Assembly (NCBI GenBank): GCA_021234155.1
Contig: JAJEKV010000087.1
Span: forward strand, 4,296,914-4,360,913
Length of the DNA: 64,000 nt
Origin: Isoetes taiwanensis
Taxonomy: Eukaryota; Streptophyta; Lycopodiopsida; Isoetales; Isoetaceae
Reading direction: 5' to 3'
The notes under the pieces were generated by a model. The model made no database searches. It was not told the DNA's origin and saw only the letters and a program-made list of their open reading frames with translations. Below are positions 45,140 to 56,440 of this stretch, piece after piece. Made by a program: the position numbers and the translations under genes. Numbering within the stretch: position 1 is the stretch's first letter; each line of letters begins with the position of its first letter.

Positions 45140-45470
45140 AGCATGTGAGAATTGTTATTGTTTTTATCATTGTTAGAGTGTCGAAATATATTGTAGATTG
45201 CAGCATTAAGTTTAATATCCACTGCATCATTTCCTCAAATAGATGATAAGCATCATCAACCTTCTTCAACTCACACAGCAAAGATATAAAGAACATCATA
45301 GGTGCTAGCATCAAGGAGAAAATCATTTTGTTTGAGCAATTGCAATGCTTTTGTGTCAGATAGATACCAGAGATAAGTGTGTGCTTTGTCATATGTCATG
45401 GCATTTGGATCGGTGGACATGCAGTGCCTAATTGTCATGCCTTTAAAATCCACTAAGAATGTTATCATAT
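45140..45470 (-). pseudogene. PPR gene fragment
   Basis: Minus strand: DPNAMTYDKAHTYLWYLSDT, then KALQLLKQNDFLLDASTYDV, then after a frameshift LLCELKKVDDAYHLFEEMM. TYDVL-LLC-LKKVDDAY-LFEEM is a typical P-type pentatricopeptide repeat. It is short and frameshifted, so a relic. Confidence 0.6.
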
Positions 45471-45849
45471 GATCTTAAGAATCTAAGGATCATATAAGGA
45501 AAAGACTTAAAATCCATAATTTAAAGCTAGAATCCTCTCGCTAAAAGAGAGCATATGTAAAAGTTTGTACATTTTCTTTCTTTCCTAAAGTAATAGGGAC
45601 AATGGAAATAAACCGATAAACACTCACGGAAGATTGCTACATTCCATCCTTTTTATGCATTTTATCATTTTGTTGATAAATAGCTAGTTGAACTGCCATC
45701 TAGGCGTGATTACACACACAAGATATTTAGCAAAGGAGCCGTAATGAGAACTTGACCAAGACTTGACTGCTCAATGTGCCATTGAGATGAGGCATTTTTA
45801 TATGCTCCATGTTCCAGTGCTGTAGCATCATGATGGATTAAGTTACCCT

Positions 45850-46260
45850 AATTGACAAAGATATAAACACTCCTGAGAGCCCAATACCTTAGATAAACAG
45901 GCGAGCCCATTTATCTAAGGTAATAGGCTAGCATGGGTGTTTATACCCTTAACCTAGCAGGCAAGGTTCCTTATCTATAGCTCATTTTATCGAGGTTTCA
46001 CAGCTCGGTTATCTATGGTTAGGCAAGGCATAGCTTGATTGTTAGAAGTTAGACAGCCCTCAGAGCTGGATTATCAACTTCTAGCCAACATTCAAGGTTG
46101 AATCCAGGGCAAAGAAATTCATCCAAGGTTGAATCAAGGGCAAAGTTGCACGCCGCTACCCTTCCCATGTTTGCACCTGCATGTTATGCCCTATCATAGG
46201 GCATAAATCAATAGTTAGGAATGTTGTGATCCAAATCCTGCCAGTTAATGAAATGTATTA
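45850..46260. repeat. dispersed repeat related to 1570-2600
   Basis: GAGCTGGATTATCAACTTCT and TGTTATGCCCTATCATAGGGC resemble parts of 1660-1700 (inverted) and 2505-2560. It also has internal repeats: CTTATCTA(A/T) phrases and CAAGGTTGAATC(C/A)AGGGCAAAG twice (46102 and 46120). Non-coding. Confidence 0.5.
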
Positions 46261-46643
46261 TAAAAAAAGCGCCACCTACTACTTTGATTCTCGATTTCTC
46301 GCCCACATATAGGTGAATGACAAACCTAAATAAAGCATTATCAGCACCAAGAATTTTTTGGCTTTGAATATGATGAAATCTTGAGGAACCATGCAAATTC
46401 TTGAAAAGTTTAATTTGGAAGAAAATCAGGAGCATGAAACGAAGTGACACAAATAAATTCCAGACTACTACAATTTACTTAACTAGGCAAGTACCGGCAA
46501 GTCGGAGACCGGTCTCCTCGAATGATCAAACAATTGAGAGTCCCGGGAGATTCACCCACGTACATATTCCTATCCATCCATTCAGAAGTATATCCCATAG
46601 AAGTACTTCTATGGAAAAACTAGTAAACTTTCATAACGTATTC

Positions 46644-47483
46644 TTTTTTTTTTTTTTTTGAAGAACTGTGTCATCAATATATTAAAAGAATGGTAATGTT
46701 ACAAAGCAAGTGAGGAGGAAGGAGAACCGCCCCAAAGAGACAAATGATACCCGACACTCCACAACAAACTCACGTAAAAACTCGCAACTCTATGGCCGCA
46801 TACAAACCCACCATCACCATCTACAACACCCAAGAAGTCCCGCCAAATGGCAAACATCTACTACTACCCGAACACCGTAAAGCTTTTGAAATAGCTTGTA
46901 CCTCGAAGTTGAGGAATCCGGGAGAGGTCGCAGACCCGTGAATCCCCCGAATATCCACAACCGCCGCCTCCAAATCAACCACACCAACCAAGCACACGAC
47001 AGATGCAATATTTGTCGCCGCAAGAGCGGCCAAGCACTAGGATACATGATGAAGAATCGGCGGCTAGTCAATCTCACCAAAAACGCAGCCCTAACCCAAT
47101 CCCGGTGCAGCCCGCAAGTGAGGGCATAAAACCGGGACAATGCTCCACGCCTCATGATGAAGGCCACAACAAGGGCGAGAGGGCTCACACCCGCCTAAAC
47201 CGACTCACAAGGGCATTCTCCCCGATACAAATGGCACCACCACCGCCACGTATAACCCTAACCTTCGGTGGGGAAGTGAGCTCCATGTCCACGCCCAAAC
47301 CGAAGGCCATCGAGAACCCGGAAGCCGCAGAGACCACTTGCTCAAGGGGGCAGTGTCATGAATAGCCAGCCAGGTAAGAAGACCGCACAAAGCAAGAAGA
47401 AACAACATCGGGATGAACCTTCCAAACCTGCACCACCACATCATCCTGAGGGACTATAGGTATGTGTAGCGGAATACTCCCCG
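46644..47483 (-). mobile_element. 5'-truncated L1 insertion, 840 bp, with target duplication
   Basis: Poly(A) on the minus strand (T run 46644-46659). Flanked by AACTTTCATAACGTATTC (46626-46643) and AACTTTCATACGTATTC (47484-47500), a 17-18-bp target duplication with one indel. The minus strand encodes the L1 ORF2 C-terminus: VWKVHPDVV-like start near 47440, CLVWLIWRRRLWIFGGF-type motif near 46970, stop at 46814. Frames are shifted, so it is dead. Confidence 0.85.
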
Positions 47484-47649
47484 AACTTTCATACGTATTC
47501 TCTGTCCATATTCAACATTTTTACATATTTTTATATATATTCTATACCCATTTTTCATGCAACTAATTCTATGCGTATGTATTTTTTTGGATACATTTAG
47601 TAAGCAAATGCTAATAAAAAAGACCTTAAAAGTAGTCGCTGATCTGCAA

Positions 47650-48434
47650 GACTTCTTGGCTCAGGTTCTCGGTAAGACCGGAGACCGTGGTACCAGGGAT
47701 GGAGGCGCCAATACATCGCAAAAGCGGCAAACAACAAAGAAGCGATAGGGAAAGTGGAAGAACGGGTGCAGGTGGTGGAAGATACAGAGGTGGAAATTCG
47801 GAAGAGGATGGAGGAGGTGGAGAAAGAAAAGGCGGAAATCATACAAAGGTTGGTGGTATTAGAAAAGAAACAAATAGATTTAGATGCGTGGCAGAGTTTT
47901 GATAGGATTAAACCACACATAGTGGAGTTCAAAGAACAGGAAAGGATAAAGCATGATGTAAGGTTGATAGGGGTAGCCGAAAGGCCTTACGAAGACACGT
48001 TTCGTGTCACTGCAGAAATAATGGAGAACGTCTTTCAGGAACACAGGAATATAATAGTCAAAGCAGTCCGGGCAGGAGCTTGGAGAGGGAGGGCGAGACA
48101 TATAAATGTAACCATGAGGGACCTGGCAGCCAAGGAAAGAATCATTCACGCAGGGTTCAAACTAAGGAATGGACTCAAAGTACAAGAGGCCTTAACACCC
48201 ATGCAGAGGCAGGGGTTACAGAGGGAACTGGCGAAAGTCAGAGAACTGAGTCGGGCAGGAGTACAAGCAGGAGTAAAGAATGGGAAACTATACCTCAAAA
48301 GAGGCCGAGAGAACACACCGCAAGAACCTGACAGCCACAGTGGAGATGGGATGGACCCACAGATCCGGAGGGGAGATGGGCACCAACTAAACGGAGGCAA
48401 CAAGAGGACAGTGGACAAATTTCGAAACAGATAA
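47650..48434 (+). CDS. LINE ORF1, L1-ORF1p-like (coiled coil plus RRM-like)
   Basis: Open from about 47650 through TAA at 48432-48434, so it is still intact over more than 226 codons. N-terminal charged heptads (VEERVQVVEDTEVEIRKRME, then EKEKAEIIQRLVVLEKK) form a coiled coil. A globular part follows: VRLIGVAERPYEDTFR, AEIMENVF, HINVTMRDLAAKERII, and LTPMQRQGLQRELAKVREL with NGKLYLKRG at the end. That order matches the L1 ORF1p fold (coiled coil, non-canonical RRM, C-terminal domain), a nucleic-acid chaperone of the retrotransposon particle. Better known angiosperm L1 elements usually carry zinc-knuckle ORF1 proteins, so this is unusual. The exact start is not determined. Confidence 0.65.
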
Positions 48435-50903
48435 GGGAAATAGCACCATCTGGGGCAATAGACCGCGAAGCAGCCCCCAAGATTCTAACACAGACACAGA
48501 TGCTAGGGTGGGGAAACGGAAAAGAGGTCGGAAGGGACCTAGACCAGAACATAACCGACAAGGGGAAAGAGGGGGGATCGTGGAGCAAGAACCAGGGGAC
48601 AGCTTTGAGGAAGGGACACACGACTAGAGCAAACAGGGGGGTGGGAGTACGTAGAAAGGAAGGAAGAAGTAACGCCCGGTAATCGGAATTGTACGGGATA
48701 TCCTTGGGATGATGGAGAATGCCTACACGAAGCACGAGACCAGGATATCATATGCCTGGTAGAGACATGGGAACACAGCACAAAGAGGCTACCAGATGAA
48801 CCAGGTTACACATTGTTCACGTGTTGGAGGGAAAAGAATTACAAAATAGGAAGAGGAAGTGCAGGGCTAGCTTTTACATTAGGAATAGTAAAGGTGTCAA
48901 AAAAGCATGTATTTTGGAAAATGACATTAATAAAAGATACATGCTTATAAATATTGTGTTGCTTGATTACAGAAACCTATATTTGCTAATAGTATACTAT
49001 CCACCCCAATGTGATAAACTGGAACTATTAAGCATGGGAGAGATCGTCATGAAACACTGTGGATAAGGGAATGTTGATTATAGTAGGAGATATTAACGCA
49101 AGGACGCGGGGGGAGCAAAGCAGAAAAGCGTGGATAGACAACGAGAGTGGACATGGACACAGGCTAGGAAGAGGGGGAAGAATAGCAAGGACACTGAAAG
49201 AGACCTAAATGGAGATGACAAATGAGAGGAGAAACATTAATAGAGGTATGTAGAAGCCAAGATACAATTATATATGTAATGGTCTAAGAAGATGGGGGCT
49301 TCAGCCAGTTCACAAGCACAAACGCCACGGGGAGCAAAGATAGTGGACTATGTGATAGCAAATGAGGAAGCAATAAAGGAAATCGGAAAGATGGAGTTAG
49401 GGGAGTGGCCGCTAGGAAGGAGGGAGGGACACGCACCCACACCGCTCCAAGATGAATGTGGCAAGGGGAAGCAAGACAAGCAAGGAAGAGGCAAACGGCT
49501 AAAATTACGCTTAAAATTCAGTGGAAAACAGAGTGGGGAACATTCATAAAACGGTAAAAAAAAAAAAAATAAAGGAAAAGGAATGGGGCTTTAGGAATGA
49601 AGGACGAGGGAATGACATGAATGACATCTTGAAGAAGCAAATTTAAAATGGCATTTGGGAGGAGAGAAAGAGGAAGGAGGGCTATAGCATTTCAAGGTCA
49701 GAGATGGTTTGACGTAAGGTGTATAGAATGTAGTGGAAGGAGAGTCAAACAGTAAAAGGGACCGAGGCATACCAAGAGGAACGCCGCAAATATGTGAAAA
49801 TACTCGAAAAGGAAGAAAGCTCAAGACCCAAGAAGCACTAAAGTGGGGGATTGGCCGAGGATCTGAAAAAGAGACCTAGGGCATTCTTCGAACAATATGA
49901 AAAAAAAAGGATCAAAATGAAAAGATGGTACAAAGAAGAGGGTGAGGAAGGGAAAGGAATGGAAATAGAAATAGACCGGACAAGATACCTGGAACGCCCA
50001 GGAAATAAAAGTGGGTCGCACCAATCATGGCTCCATAAGGTAGACACAAACCTCCCTTCTCCGTGGAAGAGGTGACATGGGCACTAAACAAAATGGCAAA
50101 CAATAAGGTTCGGATCTGTATGGGCTAACAACGGAGATGTTGAAATGCGTAGGAACGAGAGATAGTAGGGATCATAACAAAGAATATTCAATGAGGTAAT
50201 ACATTCAGGCCTACCGAAAGATGGCGCTCAATAAGGTAATCCCGCCCATAAAGGAGGAAACAAAGAAGAACCGAGTAATTACAGGGACTATTATGGTCGG
50301 TTCAAGATTCGCAAAAATGGTTCGGGAAAACTTTGGATCGTAAACCGAAATCATGGGCGCGGGGAAGCTTAGAGCACAAGGCCGGGCGGTTTTCACCAGT
50401 ACTCGACTACGCACCATTTGGTGACCCTAAGGATAATGATAGAGCAAACAAGGAAAGTAACAAGAAGATCATATGTTGCTTCGTGGACTTCAAAAAAAGC
50501 CTCTCGACACGCATCTAGAGATAAACTTCTATCGAGACTAAAAAGGACCGAGAGCACCGTAAGGGTTAGTGGGATCAATTGCAAGGCTATACAAAAGGTA
50601 TATGCCAAAACAGAGGGGAAGGAGAAGCCATAGAATGCATTACCATGAGAGTAAAGCAAGGATGTCCACTATCACCCACACTGTTTGGGATATACATAGA
50701 TGCCCTACAGGAATTTGTCATCGAGAGGCGGGGAGACAGTGAAGCACCAATGGTAGGGAAAACAAAAGTCCCAATAATGCTATATGCGGATGATTTAGGT
50801 ATGATGGCGACCAAAGCAAAAGGGATGCACAGAATGCTAGAGATACTAGAAGAATTTTGTGTGGAGACAGGATCGACATCCAACCCGAAAAACAAAATCG
50901 TGA

Positions 50904-51948
50904 TCGATCATCCGGAGACATCGGATCGCCATTCTAGAATGGGACGAGCATGCATGTCATGCATGCATGCGGGCGGCGCATGCCCGTTTTGGTTGGGAGT
51001 TCGCTATTTCAGGCGCGTTTCTGCATCCACATCTCATCGGCGCTTCCTCTTCTCTCAGCAGTACCTTATTCTCTTTGAATTGTTTCCAGGCAGGGGAGGG
51101 GCTTCTTCCTGCCTGGTTTAGCCAATTTGGCGTATCTTTCTTGCTATCCTTGGGGGCCTTTGGCCTCGCCCCCGCGGACCTTCGCCCCTCGATCCTAGTT
51201 TGTAAGGAAGTTCTCTGCGGTAGTCGGCGCTTTGTTGGTTTTCTTGTGGAGTCCCATTCTAGAATCGCATCGATCCGGTGACATCGGATCGCCATTCTAG
51301 AATGGGACGAGCATGCATGTCATGCATGCACGCGTACGGGCGCCCGCTTTGGTTGGGAGTTCGCTATTTCAGGCGCCAAGCCGTTGATCCATCGCCTCAT
51401 CGGCGCTTCCTCTTCTCTCGCCAGCACCTTATTCTCTTTGAACCCACCCTCCCCCTCTTTTTGTTTATTATATTTTGTACAAGTTACATTTATCATGTTT
51501 TCCACCCACCGGGTGATGCTTTTTTTTTTCAACCGTGGTGATGCTATTCTCTCGTATGTTTTTCGCTTGTTGTGTTGGTGATGTGCAGGTGTACGGGTTG
51601 GCGGCGGCAGACCGCTTCGACTTCTCCATGCGGGGTTTTGGGAGCGATTATGCCTTTACGCTTGTCCTTTCCCGGAAGGCTTATCACTAGGGTTTTTCCT
51701 AAAAACCGAAAGGGCGGGTTTTTAATCCCGGTGATAAGCTTTCGGCAGCAGTACATCAGCCATTCATCTATTAGCATTGTATTTGTTTTGGGGTCCAAAT
51801 GATATAATTGGATTTTCCCTTTATTTTCGTGGGTAGTTCGTGATGTGTGCGGCTACCCAATCGGCCCCACCATTGTAGAAAATCACGAGATGAATGAGAA
51901 GCCTATGGCGGGCTTTGTTGGTTTCTTTGCGAGTCCCATTCTAGAATA
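50904..51948. mobile_element. two related TIR elements inserted head-to-tail in the LINE
   Basis: The LINE frame NPKNKIV breaks after 50903 and resumes at 51949 as TFGTK. GTGA is present at both edges (50900-50903 and 51949-51952). Inside are two units, 50931-51265 (335 bp) and 51294-51947 (654 bp). Each starts ATTCTAGAATGGGACGAGCA and ends GTCCCATTCTAGAAT, a 15-bp inverted repeat whose tip is itself palindromic. Both are preceded by CGG(A/T)GACATCGGATCGCC. They share about 170 bp at the left (TTGGTTGGGAGTTCGCTATT, CATCGGCGCTTCCTCTTCTC) and the right edge, but differ inside. No transposase. Confidence 0.75.
51675..51743 (+). other. three-way-junction motif (second instance)
   Basis: Outer stem GAAGGCTTATCAC (51675-51687) with GTGATAAGCTTTC (51731-51743), 13 pairs with one G-U. 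Hairpin 1 is GGTTTTT-CCT-AAAAACC (51691-51707) and hairpin 2 is CGGG-TTTTTAAT-CCCG (51715-51730). Downstream TTTTGGGGTCC...AATTGG resembles the LINE 3' UTR at 17430. Confidence 0.65.
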
Positions 51949-53315
51949 GTGACCTTCGGTACAAAGATAAAACACAAGCCATTTAGATACAAGGGGAAGG
52001 AACTAGAAGAAGCCGCAGGGTACAGATATCTGGGATACGACACACACGGGGAAGGGGAAGTGGGTCAAAAGGAGCGGATACCGATTCCAAGCAAAGAATA
52101 GGCAATTATTACATCATGATGAATTACTGCAACAACAATAGGATCACCAACTGGGAAATCAAAGCATACCTATTTAGCACAATAGTAGCATCAACACAGC
52201 TGTACGGATGTGAGACATGGGGACCGGGCCTAACAGAGAAGAAATGGGAAAAACAGAAGGCATATTGAGGCAATGGCACGGACAGAATTTCTGTGAAGAC
52301 AGTACATCATTAGCAACAATCTTATATGAGACAGAGAAAAGCCAATGGAAGTGAGGGCATGGGAAAGAACAATTAGGTACCCATTAAAGGACAAAAGCTA
52401 TGGAAAGAGGACAAACCGTCGCCACTAGCGATAGATGAATCAAAGAAAACAAACACATAAAAGACAGTAAGGGATGTTTTAACGAATTGGCTAAGTGGAC
52501 GGCAAGTATGGGGATGCAACTAAGTCGATTATACAAGCGGACGGATGGGACTAAGAATGGACAAAAGTGCAGCAATGAGGAGTCGGGTCGGCACGGCACA
52601 ATGGCCTAAGACAAACTGGCTATTAGGAACCTTCAACCCGGGGCCGGATAGGGCATATCACATACAAAAGCAAAGATGTTGAATAAGGGTAACGGGGGGG
52701 CCGGGCCGATTCGTGGATGGGGAGCCACGACCTCTAATTGAGAAAGATAGATGGAGGAAAATAGACAGAGCGAGAATTTAATATGTCGAATATGTGATAC
52801 AGGGAAAATAGAAGGCTAAGAGCACATGGTAAAAGAGTGCCCGGTCTACACCCACATAAGGTCCAAATTTAACAAGGTCGTGGGACCTCCCACTCCCAAA
52901 GACCGATGGACAAAGAAGAGACACTCATGGATGTAGCTTAAAGCTATAAAAGAAATGATAATAAGACAGGGGGTGCACAAAGAGAAAGAGCTAATAACTG
53001 AGAAGCACGGATGAGGCGGATCTAGAGAGGCCTCCACAAAGCACGTTCAAAAACTGTTTATAGCGAAGCATTGTGTATGGCCAAGAAGCCGATATAAGCA
53101 CGATGCGGGTAATATAAAGAACAAGAGAAGCCCGCTAGATGGCTACATAAAACCTATGCGCCTGCTTTTGTCGGGCAAAGACCCTTTGGGAGCCTCAAGG
53201 GGACGCCACATAAGTCCGGGGCCTCACGCCCTGAGGGACGCTAATGTATATTCTATTCTATTCTATTCTATTCTATTCTATTCTATTCTATTCTATTCTA
53301 TTCTATTCTATTCTA

Positions 53316-54105
53316 TATATTATTTACACGACTACAAATGTGCATCCCTTTGGTGAGAGTGCATCGTAACTAAAAGGCAAAGATAGACACAAAACATAAA
53401 AAAAAGGGGCAGCGAGAGCTTTTAGGAGTAGCCCAACTCAAAAACTCAGGCTTCAACAACAGTAAAAGAGGGAGGCTACCATAGCTTTACATTATTCTAG
53501 CCACCACCATAGCCATAACTTCTCAATAAAATGTAAATGGGCTTGGGACACAAAATAGGGGTCTTCCATCTCCCCCATCGCCTTTTCTTTTGATGCATAT
53601 TTGTGGCAATGCATTCCAAGTCACTATATTTGTGGCATGTATTCCAAGTGCAGGATTAGAACCCTCAGATCAGATCATGAACCCTAAATGAAGCCTAATT
53701 ATAAGGTAGATACATGTGATTAAGATTAGATATTATTCTTGTTATTATCATATTATGATGTTATATGATGTTAGTTGATCTCATATTTGCACCTATTGTA
53801 TTGAGAAGGGGAGTAGAGACTTATTTAGATGATGCTCCTAGTTTAGAGTCCCCTTAGTTCCTATTATGCACGGCCTGTGCATAGAACCACCAGGCTACAA
53901 TGGAGTGATTGAGCACCACACAACGGGGTTAGTGGTAAAGTGGAGGGGGTTCCCTACTGAGCGCAGCTACTGGGGACCCGTAGCGGACTATGCTTATAAT
54001 CGGTTATTTCATGTGGAACGAGTATGTCCGACACTTTATGGATCAATGGTGTCATCTTGACTCTCAAGAGTTGCAGGTGTTGGCATAGCTCTTGTTTTGG
54101 AAAGT
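53316..54105. other. no firm gene; one short forward frame
   Basis: A 64-codon frame at 53866-54060 includes LVVKWRGFPTERSYWGPVA, faintly like a chromodomain strand, but too short to call. AT-rich around it. Confidence 0.3.
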
Positions 54106-56440
54106 TCAGTCAGGTAAGGGCATGTACTCTGTTTTATTTCCAAACCATTCCAATTCCTTCTTCATAACCTGGAGCGTGTCCATGAAGATGTTTTCTTCAA
54201 GTTCTGCATTTAGAAAGGCTTTCTTAACATCCATGTGATGTAGTTCTAGATCTAGAGTATTTGCTAATACCAACAACAATCCAATTCTAGTGAGCTTAAC
54301 AATTGGTGAATAGGTTTCCTTAAAGTCTTTCCCCTTCTTTTGTGTATAACCTTGAGCTATAAGACGTGCTTTGTATTTCTTGCTACCATCTGCCTCTTGT
54401 AGATCCATTTACTTCCTATCACATTATGTTTTTCAGGTTGGTCAACAAGTGTAGAAGTCTCTTGATTATGTTTTGGGTTGGTCAACAAAGTGTCCAGGAC
54501 TTTAATTCATCTTGCGTGGCCGCTTTCCATTTTGAGTTGTCATCACTGCCCAAGGCTTCCTCAAATGATTTAGGAATTTGAATATCCTCTACTATTGCCA
54601 TAATTTTATCATAGTCATGACTCAGTTTTTATATTCTCTTACTTCTTCCAAGGTCAGTTCTGCCATATAAATCTCTATCAATATTTGCCTCTTCTACTAG
54701 TCTCTCTACTTGAGTTTTCTTTCTTTTTTTTCCACCATATTATCAGCATTCATCTTTTTCAATGGATTTATCTCTGTTATATCCCTATTTCAGTGTTTTC
54801 ATCCTCATCCCCTTTTGTGCTTTCTAAGCGATCATTTGAGTCAAGTCTACATCTCTTAACTCATCTTTCTCGGTTTGTTTATCAACATTTCTCTCTTCTA
54901 ATGTCTTTTTACCATATCCGTCTTTGTAAAGCACTTCTTCATCAAAGATCACGTCCCTGCTTACTATGATTGTTTTATTTTTGGGAGCAAATATCCTATA
55001 GCCTTTATCTCTTCATCATATCCAACTAAAAACCTATTTCAGCGGATGCCCTCTAGTGCTGGTTGAGTTAAAGGCGGACACTCGTATCTTTCTGTTTGTG
55101 AAGAGGAAGAGGTCAAGATTGCTTTGACCATAGTACAAAGACATCATCTTATGACGGCCTCCAGCATGGTGATTGCTTCAAATGTGCTAATTCTTCCTAC
55201 TAGATCCATACGGGATTTTGTGCTTAAATTCTTCCTATCAGGCCTATTGTGGAGCCTCAAATAAATGTAATCCATTTACTATTAATATAAAAATTTTACC
55301 CTAAAAAAAAAAAAAAAAAACCTATTTCAGCTTTATCATCAAGTTTCTTCCTAAATTCAGAGGGTATATGAGCATATACTAAATATCCGTATACTTTGAA
55401 CATTTCATAATTCAGATTTGACTTTTCTTTGTAACACAAAAGGTAAGGTATATTATCTTGTAGACTTGAGGATGGCAGCTTGTTTTGTATCAAAACTGCA
55501 GTCTTGAGAGCTCCTTCCCATCGATAATCATGGATATAACTCCATCCATTAATCTTTATTTTTCTTTTCTGCTATATCATTCTGTTGTGAACCTTCAATA
55601 GACCGCAGGGCTCCATTTCCTACTTGAACATTCTTGGTTCTTGTCACCTTTTTGAGCAGATCAGTAGATTGGACTGTTGATCTTTCAGCTTCGCTACCAA
55701 CTATAAGAAGATTACAAGTTTTATCAGCACTTTCCTTTTTCTCAAGAACATCAAATTGATAACTTACCTCATCCTCATCTTCGAGACTGTCATGATTATT
55801 TTCTTCATGTTCTTTAGCTAGGTAGGCTCCTACAGACCTTCTTCCTCGACCTCCTCGACCTCTAGTACTTGCTCTTCCTCCTCTGCTGCTAGCGCCTCTT
55901 CCTTTCCCATAATCCTTTGGATTATGGCATTTTGCAACCAAATGCCCTTTACCACCACAAGCAAAGCAATTGAACTCATTTCTGAGTTTAGGACAACTGT
56001 TTTTGAAGTGGCCATATTCATGGCAGTAATAATAAGTTGCTTTTCCGCTTATAATTTTATTTTTCTTGCCAAACATATAGGATCTCATGAGAAGTTCTCA
56101 TCAATCCCTTTACACCGGGCCAATTTCGTCCTCAAAATATTTTCGGCCCTTCATTTCGGTTTCTGGCAACATTCCTAATAAAACAAACCTAACTGCTCAT
56201 TTTCTATAACAGCTTTAGCTATGGCAAGAACTTGATACCTTTCTGTTAACTCCACTCCAGCAGCCCCTAAGTCTACCACAATGTTATCAACTTATTGAAA
56301 AAGTTAGATACATTATCCTCATCATGCAACTTCAAGTTTCTAAGTTCTTTATCAAGTAAGTCTATTTGGATCTTTTTTTATTGGTGGTGTACAATTCAAG
56401 AAGGTAACGCATATAGGATGATTAATGAGTCTTTGATGTA
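54106..56440 (-). mobile_element. Ty1/Copia retrotransposon, internally deleted
   Basis: Read on the minus strand from 56440: gag (DLLDKELRNLKLHDEDNVSN-like, then frame breaks), gag zinc-knuckle ORF (56088-55549) with CFACGGKGHLVAKC intact and a second knuckle whose first Cys is Tyr (YYYCHEYGHFKNSC). The same ORF then runs into integrase (SQQNDIAEKKNK), so protease and the integrase core were deleted. Integrase continues ALKTAVLIQNKLPSSSLQ, VYGYLVYAHIPSEFRKKLDD, FLVGYDEEIKGYRIF, VIFDEEVLYKDGYG. RT begins FEEALGSDDNSKWKAATQ and KARLIAQGYTQKKGKDFKET, ending MDVKKAFLNAELEENIFMD near 54180. No LTRs recognised; the 3' half of RT and RNase H are missing. Confidence 0.88.
55044..55315 (+). mobile_element. 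poly(A) retroposon inserted in the Copia integrase
   Basis: About 272 bp ending in a poly(A) run. Flanked by AAAAACCTATTTCAGC (55028-55043 and 55316-55331). Removing it restores the Copia frame DKAEIGFLVGYDEE exactly, proving insertion. It has no recognisable protein, so it is SINE-like or a very short 5'-truncated LINE. GGTCAAGATTGC near 55111 is only weakly like a Pol III B box. Confidence 0.85.

Larger units (their letters stand above)
47640..53315 (+). mobile_element. near full-length degenerate LINE with TTCTA tail
   Basis: Order: ORF1 (47650-48434), ORF2 endonuclease (about 48690-49205), reverse transcriptase (50060-50905), insertion (50904-51948), RT continuation and C-terminal His/Cys motif (51950-52860), 3' UTR, and 13 perfect TTCTA repeats (53251-53315). 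Endonuclease landmarks: QDIICLVETWEH (catalytic Glu) and MLIIVGDINARTR (GDxNxR). RT landmarks: FVDFKKS (broken frame), VKQGCPLSPTLFGIYIDAL and MLYADDLGMMATKAKGM. After the insertion: KPFRYKGKELEEAAGYRYLG, then STQLYGCETWGPGL and EHMVKECPVYTHIR. Many stops and frameshifts in ORF2; inactive. Confidence 0.9.

Noticed and set aside
51675-51743. Hammerhead ribozyme, because of the three-way junction
   Set aside because: The conserved CUGANGA and GAAA core elements are not in the right positions in any of the three copies.
53866-54060. Chromodomain fragment (LVVKWRGFP)
   Set aside because: Only one strand-like motif is present, without the aromatic cage pattern or flanking integrase.
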